Below, one piece after another: positions 1 to 23,400 of a DNA stretch of 64,000 nucleotides. How positions within the stretch are numbered: the first letter of the stretch is position 1; the number at the start of each line of letters is the position of its first letter. A program made the position numbers and the translations under genes. Below the pieces are notes generated by a model that saw only the letters and a program-made list of their open reading frames with translations, was not told where the DNA came from and did no database searches. The DNA lies in NCBI RefSeq assembly GCF_027244095.1, contig NC_069657.1, positions 394,672,943 to 394,736,942 on the forward strand, given 5' to 3'. The DNA comes from Hemicordylus capensis. Its lineage: Eukaryota; Chordata; Lepidosauria; Squamata; Cordylidae.

Positions 1-429
1 CAACTAGGCCATCTCTAACAACCTCCCTGCTAGACGTTATAAGCCAGGTTTTGCATGGATCCAAAGGACAAGTGGTAGGCTGAACACCTCCAAGGAGCTT
101 GTCCACCGTCTTATATGATGGTCTTTTGAGCAGATAATGAAACTGTATATATATAGGAATTTGCCACCATGACAGAGGTGGGATGGCAAAGAAAAGAACA
201 AGAGGCAGATACAGCCTTCAGACACAGCAGTCTGCAGACAGAATAAAGAAGATAGCAAGTTCTGTGGTACCATAAAGTCTAACAACATATATATTTGGCA
301 TAAACTGTCATGAGCCAGAGTTCATTTTGTTTGATGTTTAAAGTTATCTCCTCGGTAGGTTCTCCTCAGTAGATTCTAGCCCACAAAAGCTACATACAAT
401 ACATTTGTTAGTCTTTAAAGTGCCACAGG

Positions 430-745
430 ACTTTGACCATAATTCACCTATGGAATTTTCTGCCACAAGATATGGTGACAGCCAACAGCCTGGACAGCTT
501 TAAGAAGGGTTTAGATAATTTTATGGAGGACAATCTATCAATCACTACTAGTCTGAGGGCTATAGGCCACCTCTAGTCTAAGAGGCTAGATGCCTCTAAT
601 TACCAGTTGCAGGGGAGTAACAGCAGGAGAGAGGGCATGCCCTCAGCTCATGCCTGTGGGCTTCCCAGAGGCATCTGGTGGGCCACTGTGTGAAACAGGA
701 TGCTGGACTAGATAGGCCTTGGGCCTGATCTGGCAGGGCTGTTCT
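430..745 (+). mobile_element. CR1/L3-like LINE 3' end
   Basis: The segment includes GGACTAGATAGGCCTTGGG followed by CTGATCTGGCAGGGCT, a sequence I recall as the 3' end of reptilian CR1/L3 LINEs. A copy in the opposite orientation lies at 22005-22275 and shares the same blocks, which shows it is an interspersed repeat. No coding region remains. The exact 5' boundary is uncertain. Confidence 0.6.
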
Positions 746-1781
746 TTTGTACTGTAACTATTGTTTTTGCAACAACAGACTAACAAGACTTCCCATCTAT
801 AAGAGGAAAGAGATGTAACTAACTATCTCTATACCTCACACCTGGAACAAATGACAGTAATCCATCCCTCTCTGATATAGATGACATTTCAGAAATTGGG
901 CTATCAGTGATACTCAAATAAATGTGGCTGAAGTGCTTGGGTAGCAACAGGGCAGAAGGGCTAACATACTGTCCAATGTTACACACATGAATGCAATATT
1001 TGCACAGTTGCATGAGAGCCCTGTTGTGCAAGCACAAAAAAATGCACAAATGGAGTTGCACAACAGTGAGGCCATTATATAGAATGGTTTCACGGTCACG
1101 CATCTCTGTGCCATTTTTGCACAATTGTGCAAACACTGAATTCCACAACGTTTGAAATGTTGTGCAGTATGTAGGTTAAGGCTTGGGGCAGGATCTAATA
1201 ACAGGGAGAAGGGCAGCATTATGTTATTTAGATGTACTGTGTTTACCTGAATCCAAGACCAGTTTCCCCAACCCCCAAGCTTTTTGATGTTAGAAATCCG
1301 GAGGTCCTTTTAAATTCAGAGTCCTGTTCCTTTCAAATAAATGCAGGTATAACCTGTATTTAGCCTCTACTTTTTAAGGGGATTGTCTTAGAAAGAGTCA
1401 TCTTTGATTCACGTAAATATAGTAGTCACATAGTCATACCAATTATTTGTTGTACAGCTCATCCCATCTCAAGTGTTTGGAGCAGGTAACAAGTCAAAAT
1501 GGTAAATCCACAATTACAGTGACTAAACTGTATTACTCTACCCTATCCTTGGCCACCTGAAGCCAATTTGATGCCAACTTTAAGAGAGCTTTCCTGGTCA
1601 TTGTTAGACATTGAAACATAACATAAATATCAGAATCACTACCTTGCAATTAGTGCACACATCCTGAAGCTCTCTTAGCACAGTTTGTTTAATCCCTAAC
1701 GGAGGTTACTTTCTCTCTGGCCCAGGTATCTGAGGTTAAACATGTAAACAGAGGATTACCTTTTCAGTGGAGAAGTATGGT

Positions 1782-1782
<1 letters not shown>

Positions 1783-1830
<48 letters not shown>

Positions 1831-1863
1831 CAGAGAGAGAGACAGAGAGAGAGACAGAGAGAG
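1783..1863. repeat. (GT)n-(GAGACA)n microsatellite
   Basis: About 18 GT dinucleotides are followed by a GA-rich tract with GAGACA periods. It lies in LRRC73 intron 1, about 130 bp downstream of the exon 1 donor. Confidence 0.95.
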
Positions 1864-1997
1864 GGGTGGGGTGGGTGAACTTAGCAAAAGGATGTTTCAA
1901 AGGTGTTAAGGGGTAAGCGATTCTGAACCCACCACTAATTCACCACCAGTGGAGGGGCACCTTTCCTTGTGACCTACTAAAAGGAATCGCTACTCAC

Positions 1998-2269
1998 AAC
2001 AAAGATTGGACAGAGCGGTTAGTCTTCAAAGCTTCAGCCAGTTGTTTGACCCGGTTGATATTGGAGACAATCCCCAAATTAAGATTGAGTTGAGCCAAGG
2101 AGTGCGATTCTGCTACCCCCCTGCAAATACGACCGAAATCTCGGTCTGAAAGCTGACAGCCCCGGAGTGAAAGAAGTTTGATGGAGTTCTCCCGCAGACT
2201 CTCACAGATATCCCGAATCTCGGCACTTGATAAAGTCTCCCCAGAGATCTGGATAGATCCTGGCAACAT
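1998..2269 (-). CDS. LRRC73: LRRC73, first coding exon
   Basis: This is the first coding exon of leucine-rich repeat-containing protein 73, a small LRR protein of poorly defined function. It encodes 90 residues plus two bases. The product begins MLPGSIQISGETLS and carries LRR blocks such as LLSLRGCQL and SLAQLNLNL, which match the recalled human N-terminus closely. The start chosen is the ATG at 2267-2269, because the family begins MLPG; an in-frame ATG 30 bases upstream is probably 5' UTR. The exon ends TTTGTT followed by donor GTGAGTA, leaving phase 2, which suits a following Phe codon as in human. The remaining exons lie beyond the left edge. Confidence 0.92.
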
Positions 2270-2879
2270 CTTTGTACCTTTGTAAATGAGCAAACACACA
2301 CAGCAGCTAGCTGCTGTGCTAATCCGGATTTGTGCAGGCAGGCAAACAATGTGCAGTCCGGACTAAAGCAGGAATTGTTTTGCAATCCGGATCAGAACAG
2401 AAGAGGTAAGCAGTATATATGTTATGGAGATTAGTGAACCAATGGTTGTGCAATCATGTGCAAACAACGCTGGAGGCTACGGTGCAGTTTTGCGTGGTTT
2501 ATATACTAGAGTTTAATGTGCTATTCGGATCAGGCCAAAGGTAGTCTGCAATTCATTCAAATAGGTACGCCTTAGCGCTGCTTGAAGAGTCGCGCCAGCT
2601 GTATCCGCCTAGAAACTTCCGGATAAAGATCAATTCTGTACACATCCAGTTTCAAGCATGCAGAGTGAACAACCATTTGTATAGTCTAGATCGGTTAAAT
2701 GCCAAGCAGCGTGTTGTCCGCCTCAGGCCAGGGATGATTTTTTTTTCCAAGAGGAAAGGTGCGCAGACCGGTAGGTGGTGCAGCTGGATGCTTGGTAATC
2801 CGAAATCTAAAGACCCTTCTGGGATTTCATACGAAAAGAAAACGGAGCGAACATATATTCTCGTTTATTCTGCGCAGTC

Positions 2880-3600
2880 AAAGGAAGGCGTCTATGGGTG
2901 CGCCGGGGAAGGGGGTGGGGGTGGGAAGCGGCTGCCTGCTGCCCTCCGGCTTTCGTCCTCCTCTGCCCGGGAGTTCCCCCCTTCCCCGGCGTCGTCCTTC
3001 CCTTTCAACCTCGCTCGCTGGGACCGGTCTTTTCCCCGTTGCGGTCTCCGCCCCCGCAGCACCTGCTCCGGGCTGCGCTCCCCGTGGCTCTCGCGGGGAT
3101 CGCGGTGGAAGGACCTTCCAGGGCCCGGCCAAATGATCCGACCACTCCAGGTTCCGAATCGCTCCTCCGAGTCCGGCTGCCGCGCCGCTGCCTCCCTCGG
3201 CTCTCCCCCCGCTTACCGCACCGGCGGCTGCAGAGGCATGGTGCTGCCAGCGGCGGGGCAGAGTCGCCCGCGCTGCTGCGGGGATCTCGGTGCTGCGCTG
3301 TCTCCTCCCTCCTCCTTAGACCTCCTCAGGGGGAAGGATCTGGCTTTGTCTGGCGCTGCGCCGGTTCCTATGGCCACCGCCACGCTCTCTGCAGCCGCCG
3401 CCTCTTGCCAAGCCGGGCCACGCGGCGGCCACCACCTTCCTCCCAGACACCCCCGCCGCCCCAGGCCCGCTGCTGCCCTGCCCTCTTGCAGGGGAGCCGA
3501 GCCGCCACTCCAATTCCTCGCGGGCAGGAAGGAGGAAACGAGAACGAGGCTGGGGCTGATGGGATGATCAAACGCTTGGCTGCCTGAGCAAGCCGGTTGG
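2880..3600 (-). promoter_or_regulatory. LRRC73: CpG island, probable LRRC73 promoter
   Basis: This stretch is very GC-rich and CpG-dense, unlike its AT-rich surroundings, and starts about 600 bp upstream of the LRRC73 start codon. It probably holds the promoter and perhaps a noncoding first exon. The sequence just upstream of the ATG, a pyrimidine-rich tract ending in AAAG, could act as a 3' splice site for a 5' UTR intron. Several long open frames cross the island on both strands, but they are what GC-rich DNA gives by chance and resemble no protein I know. Confidence 0.6.
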
Positions 3601-3826
3601 AGTTTTGGCGTTCGGGTTGGCTTCACTGTGCTCTTTCGGTAGCTGTTAAATAATGTACTAGCGGATGCTCAGAGACACTCCTTTATGACTAAGCTCCAAG
3701 GCAGAAATGTGGTGCTGAACATAGGTTTGGGAGGAACTGCCTGAGCTCTAAAGAGGAAAAGGGGATGACCTTGAATGTGCCCTCAGTAAACCCAATAGTA
3801 CAGTCTGATCAAGGTGGAAAGGTGGC

Positions 3827-4007
3827 CAGTGTTCCCGCTAAGGCTTGCACGCATACGGTTTTGGATGTTCCTTCCGTTAATTTTAGATCCCGCTCAGGCT
3901 GAATCAGGAAGGCCCCACTCTGAATGCAGGTGTGCACACACTGCCTTGATACTGCTGCCCAGAACACAACTCATCCCGCACACAGATGCAAAAAAATTAG
4001 AACACTG
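3827..4007. mobile_element. hAT-type MITE (CAGTGTTC family)
   Basis: The element begins CAGTGTTCCCGCTAA and ends TTAGAACACTG, an inverted pair. The flanking 8-mers AAGGTGGC and GAGGAGGC agree at 6 of 8 positions, as expected for an aged 8-bp hAT target duplication. It has no coding capacity. A truncated relative lies at 57350-57456. Confidence 0.65.
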
Positions 4008-4587
4008 GAGGAGGCCATTCCTTGAGGCAGGGTGAGGCAACTGCCTCAGACACAGGTGCAAGGAGGAGTGCTCCCACCCACACACCACCTGCTGCTGCTG
4101 CTGCTACCAACCTTCCTCACATGAAATGCTGTTCATTTTGTCCTCATCGCTCCATCTCCCAACACTAACTAGGAACGCCCTTGCCTGGCTTGGTGGCTTC
4201 GTCTGAGAGCACTGGCATGTTGTCACCTCAGCAGCGTGACCTGAGAACACATGTGGAAAACACCATGCAGTCCAACCTGCTCTAAGTGGAGCTGGTTCTA
4301 GCTGCATAATAAGCACTACAGGAGTAACGGTTTTCAGAGCCAATTGGGGAGGGGGGGGGTAGGAGCTTTTACTGTGACTGAACATGTATACACAGTACAG
4401 GTGTTCACAGTTACACATCCACATACAGGTGACTCATTCAGGAACACATAATGTGGTTGCCCTAACCATGTATATATCTGGGAATTTGTTTGGAGGAGGC
4501 CCAGTAGAAAGTGTTTTGCATTAGGCCAAAGAGTCTGGGTAGTTGTGTCAGAACTTAGAAGATAAAAGCAGCTGTTCTGGTGACAGA

Positions 4588-5075
4588 TTATTTTATTTAC
4601 AATATTTATACCCCACACCTCCAGTACACTACTGCTTGGGGCAGCTCACATTTATAAAATAGTTACAATGTAAAATCAAAAGTCCAATTAACCACATTAA
4701 ATTAAAAACCCAAGCTAAAACCACAATCAGGATTATAGTTTAAGTTTCAAATTAAAAGTTACTTAACAATTTCAAAACCTAAGAATTCTAAATACTAAAG
4801 AACCTACCAGATATAAGCGACAGGTTAAATGTTAAAAAGCTTCTTTTAAAAGATGTGTTTTTAGTTGTTGTTTTCACAACATTGAGGGAGGGAGCACAGC
4901 GAAGCTCTTCAAGGAGGGTGTTCCAGAGCCAAGGGGGTCACAACCGAAAAGGCCCTGTCTCTAGTCCCCATCAACTGGATCTCTGTTAGTGGCAGGGCCA
5001 TGAGCAGGGCTTGAGATGATGAGTGGAGGGCCCTGAGAGAGATAAAGAAACAGAAGCCAATCTCATGGATCCTAG
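4588..5075 (-). mobile_element. L2 LINE 3' end
   Basis: Read on the minus strand this is the end of an L2 LINE. It contains the stretch encoding the last residues before the 3' UTR (the GGAACACCCTCC region on the minus strand), followed by an AT-rich tail. It resembles the better preserved minus-strand copy at 37650-39073. Confidence 0.6.
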
Positions 5076-5494
5076 GGGTCAGGGTTCTAGGAGATTATGT
5101 GATTTAACCAAAGCTGACAAGGGATTGTAAAACACAGTGGAATTTCCTTTGGTGAAATAAAAGCATGACATTCAAGAACTGAGAAGTTGAGCACATGACA
5201 GTGTAAGGCCCTGTTAAATGGTAGGCAGACCATAGCCAGCATCAGACATGCCAAGCCTCCTTGACTGGCTCACAGAATTGCTGCCATTCTTAATGCCATT
5301 TCCCTGTCACCTTTCTCAGCCATCACAGCTTGCAGTAGATGCTGCTATGTTGCTACAGTATTGATGTGTTTATTATATTATGCCTACACATCCATGGCAA
5401 ACTATGAAGACAAGGTGGCCTGAAGTGGCCACCAGGAGCAAGTAATGTACTGAACAGGGCCACAGTGCCAGCAGGTAATAATATTTAAAGAAAG

Positions 5495-5695
5495 AAAGAA
5501 AGAAACCCACCTGAAAACCCATCTTTTTGCCCAAGCTTTTTCTCAGCTTCTTAAAATCGTCTGTTTTAATTTTATGGTTGATTTTAAACTGTTGATTCGT
5601 TTTAACTTTTATATGTGTTTTAATTGTATTATGTTAAGCGCCCAGAGACAAAAGTTTGGGCAGTATATGTTTGATAAATAAATAAATAATAATTA
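5495..5695 (+). mobile_element. L2 LINE 3' tail
   Basis: CACCTGAAAACCCATCTTTT followed by an AT-rich tail, GGGCAGTATATG and AAATAAATAAATAAT is typical of the 3' end of reptile L2 LINEs and matches the ends of the copies near 13870 and 15130. Only the tail is present. Confidence 0.65.
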
Positions 5696-5697
5696 AA

Positions 5698-5812
5698 AAC
5701 ATGCCATTATACAAATCTATGGTGCAGCCACATTTGGAGTACTGTGTACAGTTCTGGTCACCATATGTAGACGGGCCTTGGGCCTGATCCCACAGAGCTG
5801 TAATTATGTAGG
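5698..5812 (+). mobile_element. CR1 LINE ORF2 C-terminal scrap
   Basis: The plus strand encodes MPLYKSMVQPHLEYCVQFWS, which is the well-known block at the end of the CR1/L3 reverse transcriptase region. It is followed directly by GGGCCTTGGGCCTGATCC, part of the CR1 tail seen at 430-745. This is a short, dead fragment. Confidence 0.65.
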
Positions 5813-8752
5813 TGTGATTGATTAACATGACAAATAATGTTTTAGCAGCATGAAGAGAGAAAACAGAAATAGATTGAAGAATTGACATCCTTCTTCCTTG
5901 ACAGAAAGTTAAACAGAACAGCTTTGACTAAGAAGGCATTCATCTGTAGCATGCTCAATGATGCAATCTCTGCCCTAAGGAGTTTGTGGTCTCAATTGAT
6001 CTAGCCCTGATTTTGTTTTTCCTCAGCTGGAGAGTGGCAGCTGGCATTAAGGAATAGCCTGCCAGGCACAGTTTTAGCCAAAAAGCTTTGCTGACTTCAG
6101 CAAGCACAGTGTGCTGTGCTTTCTTGGCTGTAGTTCTGTGTGATTAATTAAATGCAAGGAATGCGGGGGGAAAGAATATAAGCTCCTGGCTTTCTTAGTT
6201 CTTCTTGGGCAATGGATTATAACATGCTAGGGAATCATCAAGGTTCCTTGCTTTGTACCAAGGAGAAATGTGGAAGCCTAGAGATTATGGCTAGCACTCA
6301 GTCAGCCTAAAACAAATGATGAAAAATGCCAATGAGGATGAATGGAGTTGGGAAGATTAGGGTAATAAACCATGTAAGTACAGTAGGCAGCTTTCAACAG
6401 ATATCTGCAAAGGGTCCGAGCTCCAAGCAAAATCCATTTAATGATGTAGACAAGGGAGATAATAAAATGAGTCATTGAGCATTAGTTCCTGGATAGATGG
6501 AGAAATAAAATATTGGGGAATATTTATTTAACATATTTGTATACTGCCCAAAACTCACATCCCTGGGTGGTTAGGAAGAGACAGGAGACAGGACTTGCGT
6601 TTCATTTGATTCATGAAAGGGAGCACACTGTAACCAAAAAGAACAGTAAGGTAAACCAGATAAGAATCTAGGCTCAGGTGACAACTCTTAAGACTTTGAA
6701 AATATGATCTATGCTGTTGATACGATATCCTATGGCAAGCAAGGTAAGAGAGGATCAGTTGACTGCTCTGTATCTAATGATTTAGTGCACACTTCTAGGA
6801 TATACAGAGCACTTCACTGAGAAGGTGCTAAATTGGGTGCAGTGAATGTTCTGGTCAAGTGCAAAGAGTGCATGCGTGTAAAATTTGGCTGATGTTCCTT
6901 AAAAAATACTTGGAAATGTCCTATACTATAAATTTTATCCAAATGTTACAGTTATCCAACTATAAATGTAATGTGTGAATGAACTGATCTTTTAGTGTCT
7001 GGATATACTTGCTTCTTGTAAATATGGATATTCTGACCCTAGGCAATTGCTCCTGAAGAATGCAGAGCAGCTGCTCAAGGACCTCTGCGAACAATCAAGC
7101 ATCACAAAACTGGAGTAGAGCAACTTGAAATTTAGCAAAGGAATTGCCAAGTAGGGCGGTTTTTATGTTTTAGTTCTGACAGCTGGGTTGCAGAGTCAGC
7201 CTAATGTTGAGTGTCTACACTGCACACAGGTGCCCCGGACTGCCTCTTATAAAAATCCCTTTCATATTCCCCTTTTGGCAGTTCTGTCAGCCATTAGGAT
7301 GACTAGTTTGCCAGATTCAATCCTTGGCTTCTCCCTAAAAAGATTCAGGGACCATGGCTGAGAGAAAACACTGGGCTAGATGGATCTGTGGTCTGACTTC
7401 GTACAACAGCTTAATATGTCTCAATTCCCCCTTAATATTATTTTCACTGGATTAAATGTACCACTTCCTTCAGCTTCACACACTTTGCATTCAAAACTTT
7501 TCATCTTTTTCGTAACATTCATCTCGATCTTCAAGTCGCTAAGAGGGCTGGATAATGGTTTCTAGATAAAGTTTTAGCCCCCTGCCATGGCTTGGGGTAG
7601 CATACAACATATTTGAAACCAACAAAAGTAAACAGTAAAAAGATAAACATAAAAGCATCATCATAATTTTTTGGAAGAATCTCAGCAATTAAAAGCCCCA
7701 AGGGATTTAGATTTTGTAATGAAAATATACTCAGCCCTTGTCTGAAAACCAGGACTGTGCGGTGGTTACCAAGGTGAATCACTGAAGCAGCAGCATCTTT
7801 TCAGTCCTTCAGGCTAGCACACATTATTTGAGACACAGATGTTGCAACTCTGCAGTACAATTAGCTGCAGTTTTCAATTAAATTTTGTTCCACTAGAAGG
7901 GCTATTATTAGGTAGAATAGTGCTGGAAAGGGGACTCTAGGGAGGTTTCCAACTTGCATTAAGAGCTCTTCATTATTGCTTGGCAGTCAACTATAGGCAT
8001 CTTATCTCTCCTTTTCCACTGTTGCTGTAAGATGACACACTATAATATCATCACCAGAACAAGTCCTTTTTAACCTCTGGGACTTAAAAGGACTTTTACC
8101 TAGGATCTAGTGAAGAGTTGATTGGAAAGCTGTAGTCAAACATGTGGTGGCTGACTTATATTTAACAGGGAAATTACTATTCCTATTCAGCCCAGAATTC
8201 CAAAGTATCTCTCCCAGTGGCTGCTGCTGGTGTCTCCTTTGTGTCAGTGAGCCTCAAACTATAGGTTAAACCTGATCTTATCAGAAAAGCTGTGGAAAGA
8301 AACTTCATAGTGATGAGCTGAGCCTACTATAAAGAGTGAACTTGATCAAATAAACCTGGAGGTACCACTTGAATAGGGAGTGTTTCTCCACTCTGCACAC
8401 ATCCTGCACACTTAAGTACAGAATGGGGTGGTGTGTGTGTGTGTGGGGGGGAAGCCCCTAATTGAATCCTAGGCTGTCAAACAAATGAGAAGGACTAACC
8501 AAAGAATGCCATATTAGACATTGTATGCGATATACAATAAGCATTATGAACACAAGCTTGTACTCTGCAGAACATGGAAAGTTTCTTATGAATTGGCAAG
8601 GAAGAAAAGTGATTGCCAGTCTTCATGTCGACCAGAGCTAAATGTTGCTGATGTACCTCCAGAAGCATTTGGATGAAGGACTTTATAAACCCCAATTCTG
8701 TTTGGATTTTAGGAAACAAGGAGAACAGAATATAAATAAATGTCTGCTCTTG
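5813..8752. other. intergenic, little recognised
   Basis: This is DNA between the LRRC73 upstream region and the YIPF3 3' end. I see only a short L2-like tail near 6518-6580 (minus), a SINE tail scrap near 7365-7410 and a GT-rich run at about 8430-8450. No coding exon with plausible splice sites was found. Confidence 0.5.
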
Positions 8753-8758
8753 TTTATT
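8753..8758 (-). promoter_or_regulatory. YIPF3: YIPF3 poly(A) signal candidate
   Basis: AATAAA reads on the minus strand about 395 bp past the YIPF3 stop codon, which would give a short 3' UTR. A weaker ATTAAA lies slightly closer to the stop at 8804-8809. Transcript ends are not visible from sequence alone. Confidence 0.5.
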
Positions 8759-9151
8759 TATGATCAGGGTCCGATGGAAGAGATTGCTTAGAACCAACAT
8801 CCATTTAATTTAATTCTTCACCCGGCAAAGGAGAGGAGTACAAGTACACAGGCTGAAGAGACACGAGCAAGCACAAAGAGTGTATGGGAAAAACAAAACA
8901 AAAACCTAACTACACAATCCCAGCTAAATGTGCACAGGCCAGGAGAATAGCTCTGCCCAGCACAGTTGGGCCAAAGCCAGAAAAATGTGGCTCCTCTGGA
9001 ACATGCTGGGAGCTCTCTGCCCTCCCTTCCAAGAGGAGATCTGAAGATTAAGCCAAGTCCTGTTTCTGGTACTTTGTCCCTTTTCTCTGGTAACATCAGC
9101 AGAATAGATGACCTACGTAGAGGCAGGGAGAGCACATGGGAGTCTGTAAGG

Positions 9152-19888
<10,737 letters not shown>

Positions 19889-20451
19889 GGTCCCCCCAAC
19901 ACCAGTTGCGGGGGAGCAAGCGCCCCCCCTCCCGGCCCACTAACAGCGGCTGGAGGAAGTCGGCCCCGACCGGAGACGAAGCGAGAAGAAGGGCCCGGAT
20001 GTACTGAAGCCGCGGCCACTCCCCTCAGTGGGTATGGGCCGCCCCCTCTTCGCCTCGAGCCGCGGAGGCTCAGGAGTTCTCGCGACATTTCACGGTACAA
20101 GGCCGTGAGGTTGTTCCAGGGAAAAGAGATTAAATAAGAAGAATCTATGAAGTTGCAGACTGTGGCAGGGAAGGCGAAGGAAATTCTCTCAGACCCATTA
20201 TAGCAGTCCAAGGGATGATCGCAAATGGGTGGAGGGAGATGGGAAGGCTCTCGTTGCAGCGCCACACGCAATGGGACGGGAGCTGAAACGGGACCAACGT
20301 ACTTCCTTATGCTTATAAAGTACTTGCGCCACCTAGGATGTTGCGTATCACGTGACATACTTGCATCCCTTGAACCCTAGTGCCTATTGCGCTTGCGCTC
20401 TGGGGTCGACTTGGGAGTGTTGTGCTTTGTGTGCCCCACGTTGATTGAAAG
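19889..20451. promoter_or_regulatory. YIPF3/POLR1C bidirectional promoter
   Basis: Only 563 bp separate the start codons of YIPF3 (minus) and POLR1C (plus). The interval is CpG-rich and has no TATA box at a fitting place. Motifs seen are TCTCGCGA at 20078-20085, the E-box TCACGTGAC at 20348-20356 (USF/MYC/TFE type), an NRF1-like TGCGCTTGCGCT at 20388-20399 and AAGATGGCGGC at 20449-20459 (YY1 type), which overlaps the POLR1C start codon. Head-to-head arrangement of these two genes is also known in human. Whether each motif is used is inference. Confidence 0.8.
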
Positions 20452-23400
20452 ATGGCGGCGCCCGGTAGCGTGGAAGAAATGCGGAGCCGTGTGGTTCTAG
20501 GCGAGTTTGGTGTCCGCAACGTGAGTGAGCTGGAGAGGATGGGTGGCCCAGGGACAGGTGGTCAGAAAGTGGGTGTTGTTAAACGTTACGGTGCGCATCT
20601 TCTTGGGGGCTGTACAGTAGAGATGCGCGTTTGGATCATTAATTCTTGGCATGGCTTGCTGCAGTGTTGATTCACACGCGGATGTGGTTATCAGGGATGA
20701 TTATCAGGGGCGGGGGGCGTTATTTCCCGCTAGCCCATTTACTCTTCCAGGTTTCAATCGCAGTGTTTTAAGAATGTTTAGCATTGCTCTTCTAATAATA
20801 GCCTTTGCTCCCCCAGACTAATATTTCCTCCGATCCTGATCTAATATTTATTTGAAATACTTGATATCTTGCCTTGCTTGTGGGGAGGCTTTTATCAAAA
20901 TTAAAAACAAGTAGAAAAATCAAGCTAATGCCATAAAAGCATCACTTGACACCTATGAGCTAAATACTTGCAGTGACTCCACTTAAAAACAACAACGGTA
21001 TTGTATGAGAAATGAAGTGACATTCTAGGTCATGACTGGTTTTTTATATATGCTGGCTATTTCCCTGTATGGAAATCAACACACTTTGTTGCAGTCACTG
21101 AATACTAGTATGCATGTATGAACTATCCCTGTACCTATTCTTGTGTTCTCCTGATAAAGGTTCATTTTACATAGCTATATTGCCCATTCCTTTGTGTTCC
21201 TTTCCCAGGTCCATACAACAGACTTTCCTGGAAACTACGCAGGTTATGATGATACTTGGAATAAGGAGAAGTTTGAAAAGGTGGGTACATCTGATGTTTG
21301 AGGAAGTGGATTGGAAGACTTTTCTCTTTTAGGTATATTTGTGCCAAAGACACCAGCAGAGTGGCCAAATGCCTAAAATGTATGTGTGGTGGGATACTGG
21401 ACTGAACCTCCCTGCTTAAAATGTGTACATTAGGTGCCATTTGTATAATTCCATTGCTTCTGTCCTTCTACTCAGAAGTTGACTTCAGTACATTCATGCT
21501 CAATCAGATCTTGTGGTAACCTGAACATTTTCTTCCTGGCATAGATTGGTTGTGAGGATTATTTGTCATATTTTATTACCTTCAAGTTGCATTTTTGCAA
21601 CATTATGCCTGCAGACTGATTGATTTGAAATTTTGTTCTTCTCTTGTCCCCCAGAATTTCAGAGTAGACGTGGTCCATATGGACGAAAGCACAATAGAAT
21701 TTGACATGGTGGGGATTGATGCAGCTATCGCCAATGCCTTCCGCCGTATTTTACTTGCTGAGGTATCTGTTTGTCTTACCTGGCGACTAATGAGGTGCAT
21801 TCTGAAACCAGCTTAACCAAAAAACGTATTTGAAATTTCCTCAGAGTGTATGGTATGCAGCTGTCGGAAAAGCTGCCATAATAATCAAACCCTTAATGAT
21901 CTAGAATAAATTGAGACAAGGCCTTGATAATTCTTTGAACTTCGAGTTGGTGGTACTATAACTAATGATTGCAGATATGTCTTAAAATAAGTAATGCTTT
22001 TCTGGATCCTATCTAGTCCAGTATCCTGTTTCCCACAGTAGCCTGCCAGATACCTCTGGGAAGCCCACAGGCAAGAGATGAAAGCATGCCCCCTCTCCTG
22101 CTGTTGCTCCCCTGCAACTGGTATTCAGAGGCATCCTGTCTCTGAGCCTGAAGGTAACCTATAGCCATCAAGATTAGTAGCCATTGATCGATCTGTCCTC
22201 TATGAATTTGTCTAAGCCTCTTTTAAAAACCATCCAAGCTGGAGGCCTTTGCTGCATCCCATGGCAGAGAATTTCATAGATCAATTATAATATATGGAGT
22301 TGAGTTTCTATTATGCAGTGAACATTTCAAAATAAGAAAAATACTTATTTAATACAAGAAAGTAAAAATTCATAAGTTTAAGATGCTGTTGGTATTTAGA
22401 GGCATTTTTCATCTAAAATAGTGATGCTGTGCTATGTCCTTTGAGTTAATGTGTATTAGGGATGTGCATGGACCATGGTTCAAGTACGTTTTGGGCAGGG
22501 AGACCTGGAACTTTAAGAAAAAGGTGAGTAGGTCCTTACCTGCTCTCCGCTGCCCCATGTAGCCCCACGTGGCGTCAGCATGCACATGGCGTGCTGATGC
22601 TGTGTGGGGCTTTTAGGGACACGTGTCACCTCTGCAGAAAGCTGCATGGAGTGGCAGAGAGCAGGTGAGGACCTGCTCTCCTTCTTTTTCTTAAAGTGCT
22701 TGAACTTTAATGTTCGTGCACATCCCTACTGTGTATAGGTCAGATTTAATAAATGTTTGTGTTTACTATGAGATATGGTGATGGCTGTTATTTTAGATGT
22801 CTCTTTAAAAGGCCTGGACACATTCATAGAAGATAGGCAGATCAGTTTGTTGTGACTGTTGGCCACAATAGCTAAATGGAGCCTCTAAATTCAGAGATAG
22901 TATCTCTCTTTATATCAGATGCTGGAGGCAGACATTGGAGAAAAGCTGTTGCATCCATACGTCCATATGTTGCTTGCCTAGCTCGTCAACATTAGAAGCA
23001 GAATGTTGGAGCAAATGGACCCTAGGTTGGATCCAGCAAGGTGGCAGTTACCTGATGAGCATAAGTAATGTTTAAAATGAGCCCTGGTGAAATTCTGAAC
23101 AGTGTGCTGTAGATAAGCACCCCAGTCCTGCATCTTCTGTACATGGATCTCTCACTTGATCCTTGGGGTCTGTCTGCATGAGGGGCAGAGTGAGGGAAGG
23201 GAAGGGAGGATCACTGCACTGCCTTTACTTCCACTTGAATACTGCATGTTAAGTGGACAAAAGATTTGAGGCATAAATGAATACAGCTGAATTAAAAAAT
23301 ATGGCTACTTACCAAGGACCAATGCTTTGAGACAATGTCTGGTTGAATATCTTCTTGATGTGACTGTTTCCACCCCCACCCAACCCCACACTGTTGCTTA

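Larger units (their letters stand above)
1..1997 (-). other. LRRC73: LRRC73 intron 1 (partial)
   Basis: This is intronic sequence downstream of the LRRC73 exon 1 donor, whose GTGAGTA reads on the minus strand from 1997. The next LRRC73 exon should encode a continuation of the leucine-rich repeats, but none of the expected residues is found here, so the intron runs off the left edge. It holds a CR1-like LINE tail and a microsatellite, listed separately. Open frames at 819-1219 have no recognisable family. Confidence 0.75.

Noticed and set aside
2665-3567. 300-residue open frame on the plus strand, with long frames on the other strand
   Set aside because: It lies across the LRRC73 CpG island. 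The translation is low-complexity Pro/Arg/Ser-rich, has no domain, and opposing frames are equally long, as expected for GC-rich DNA.
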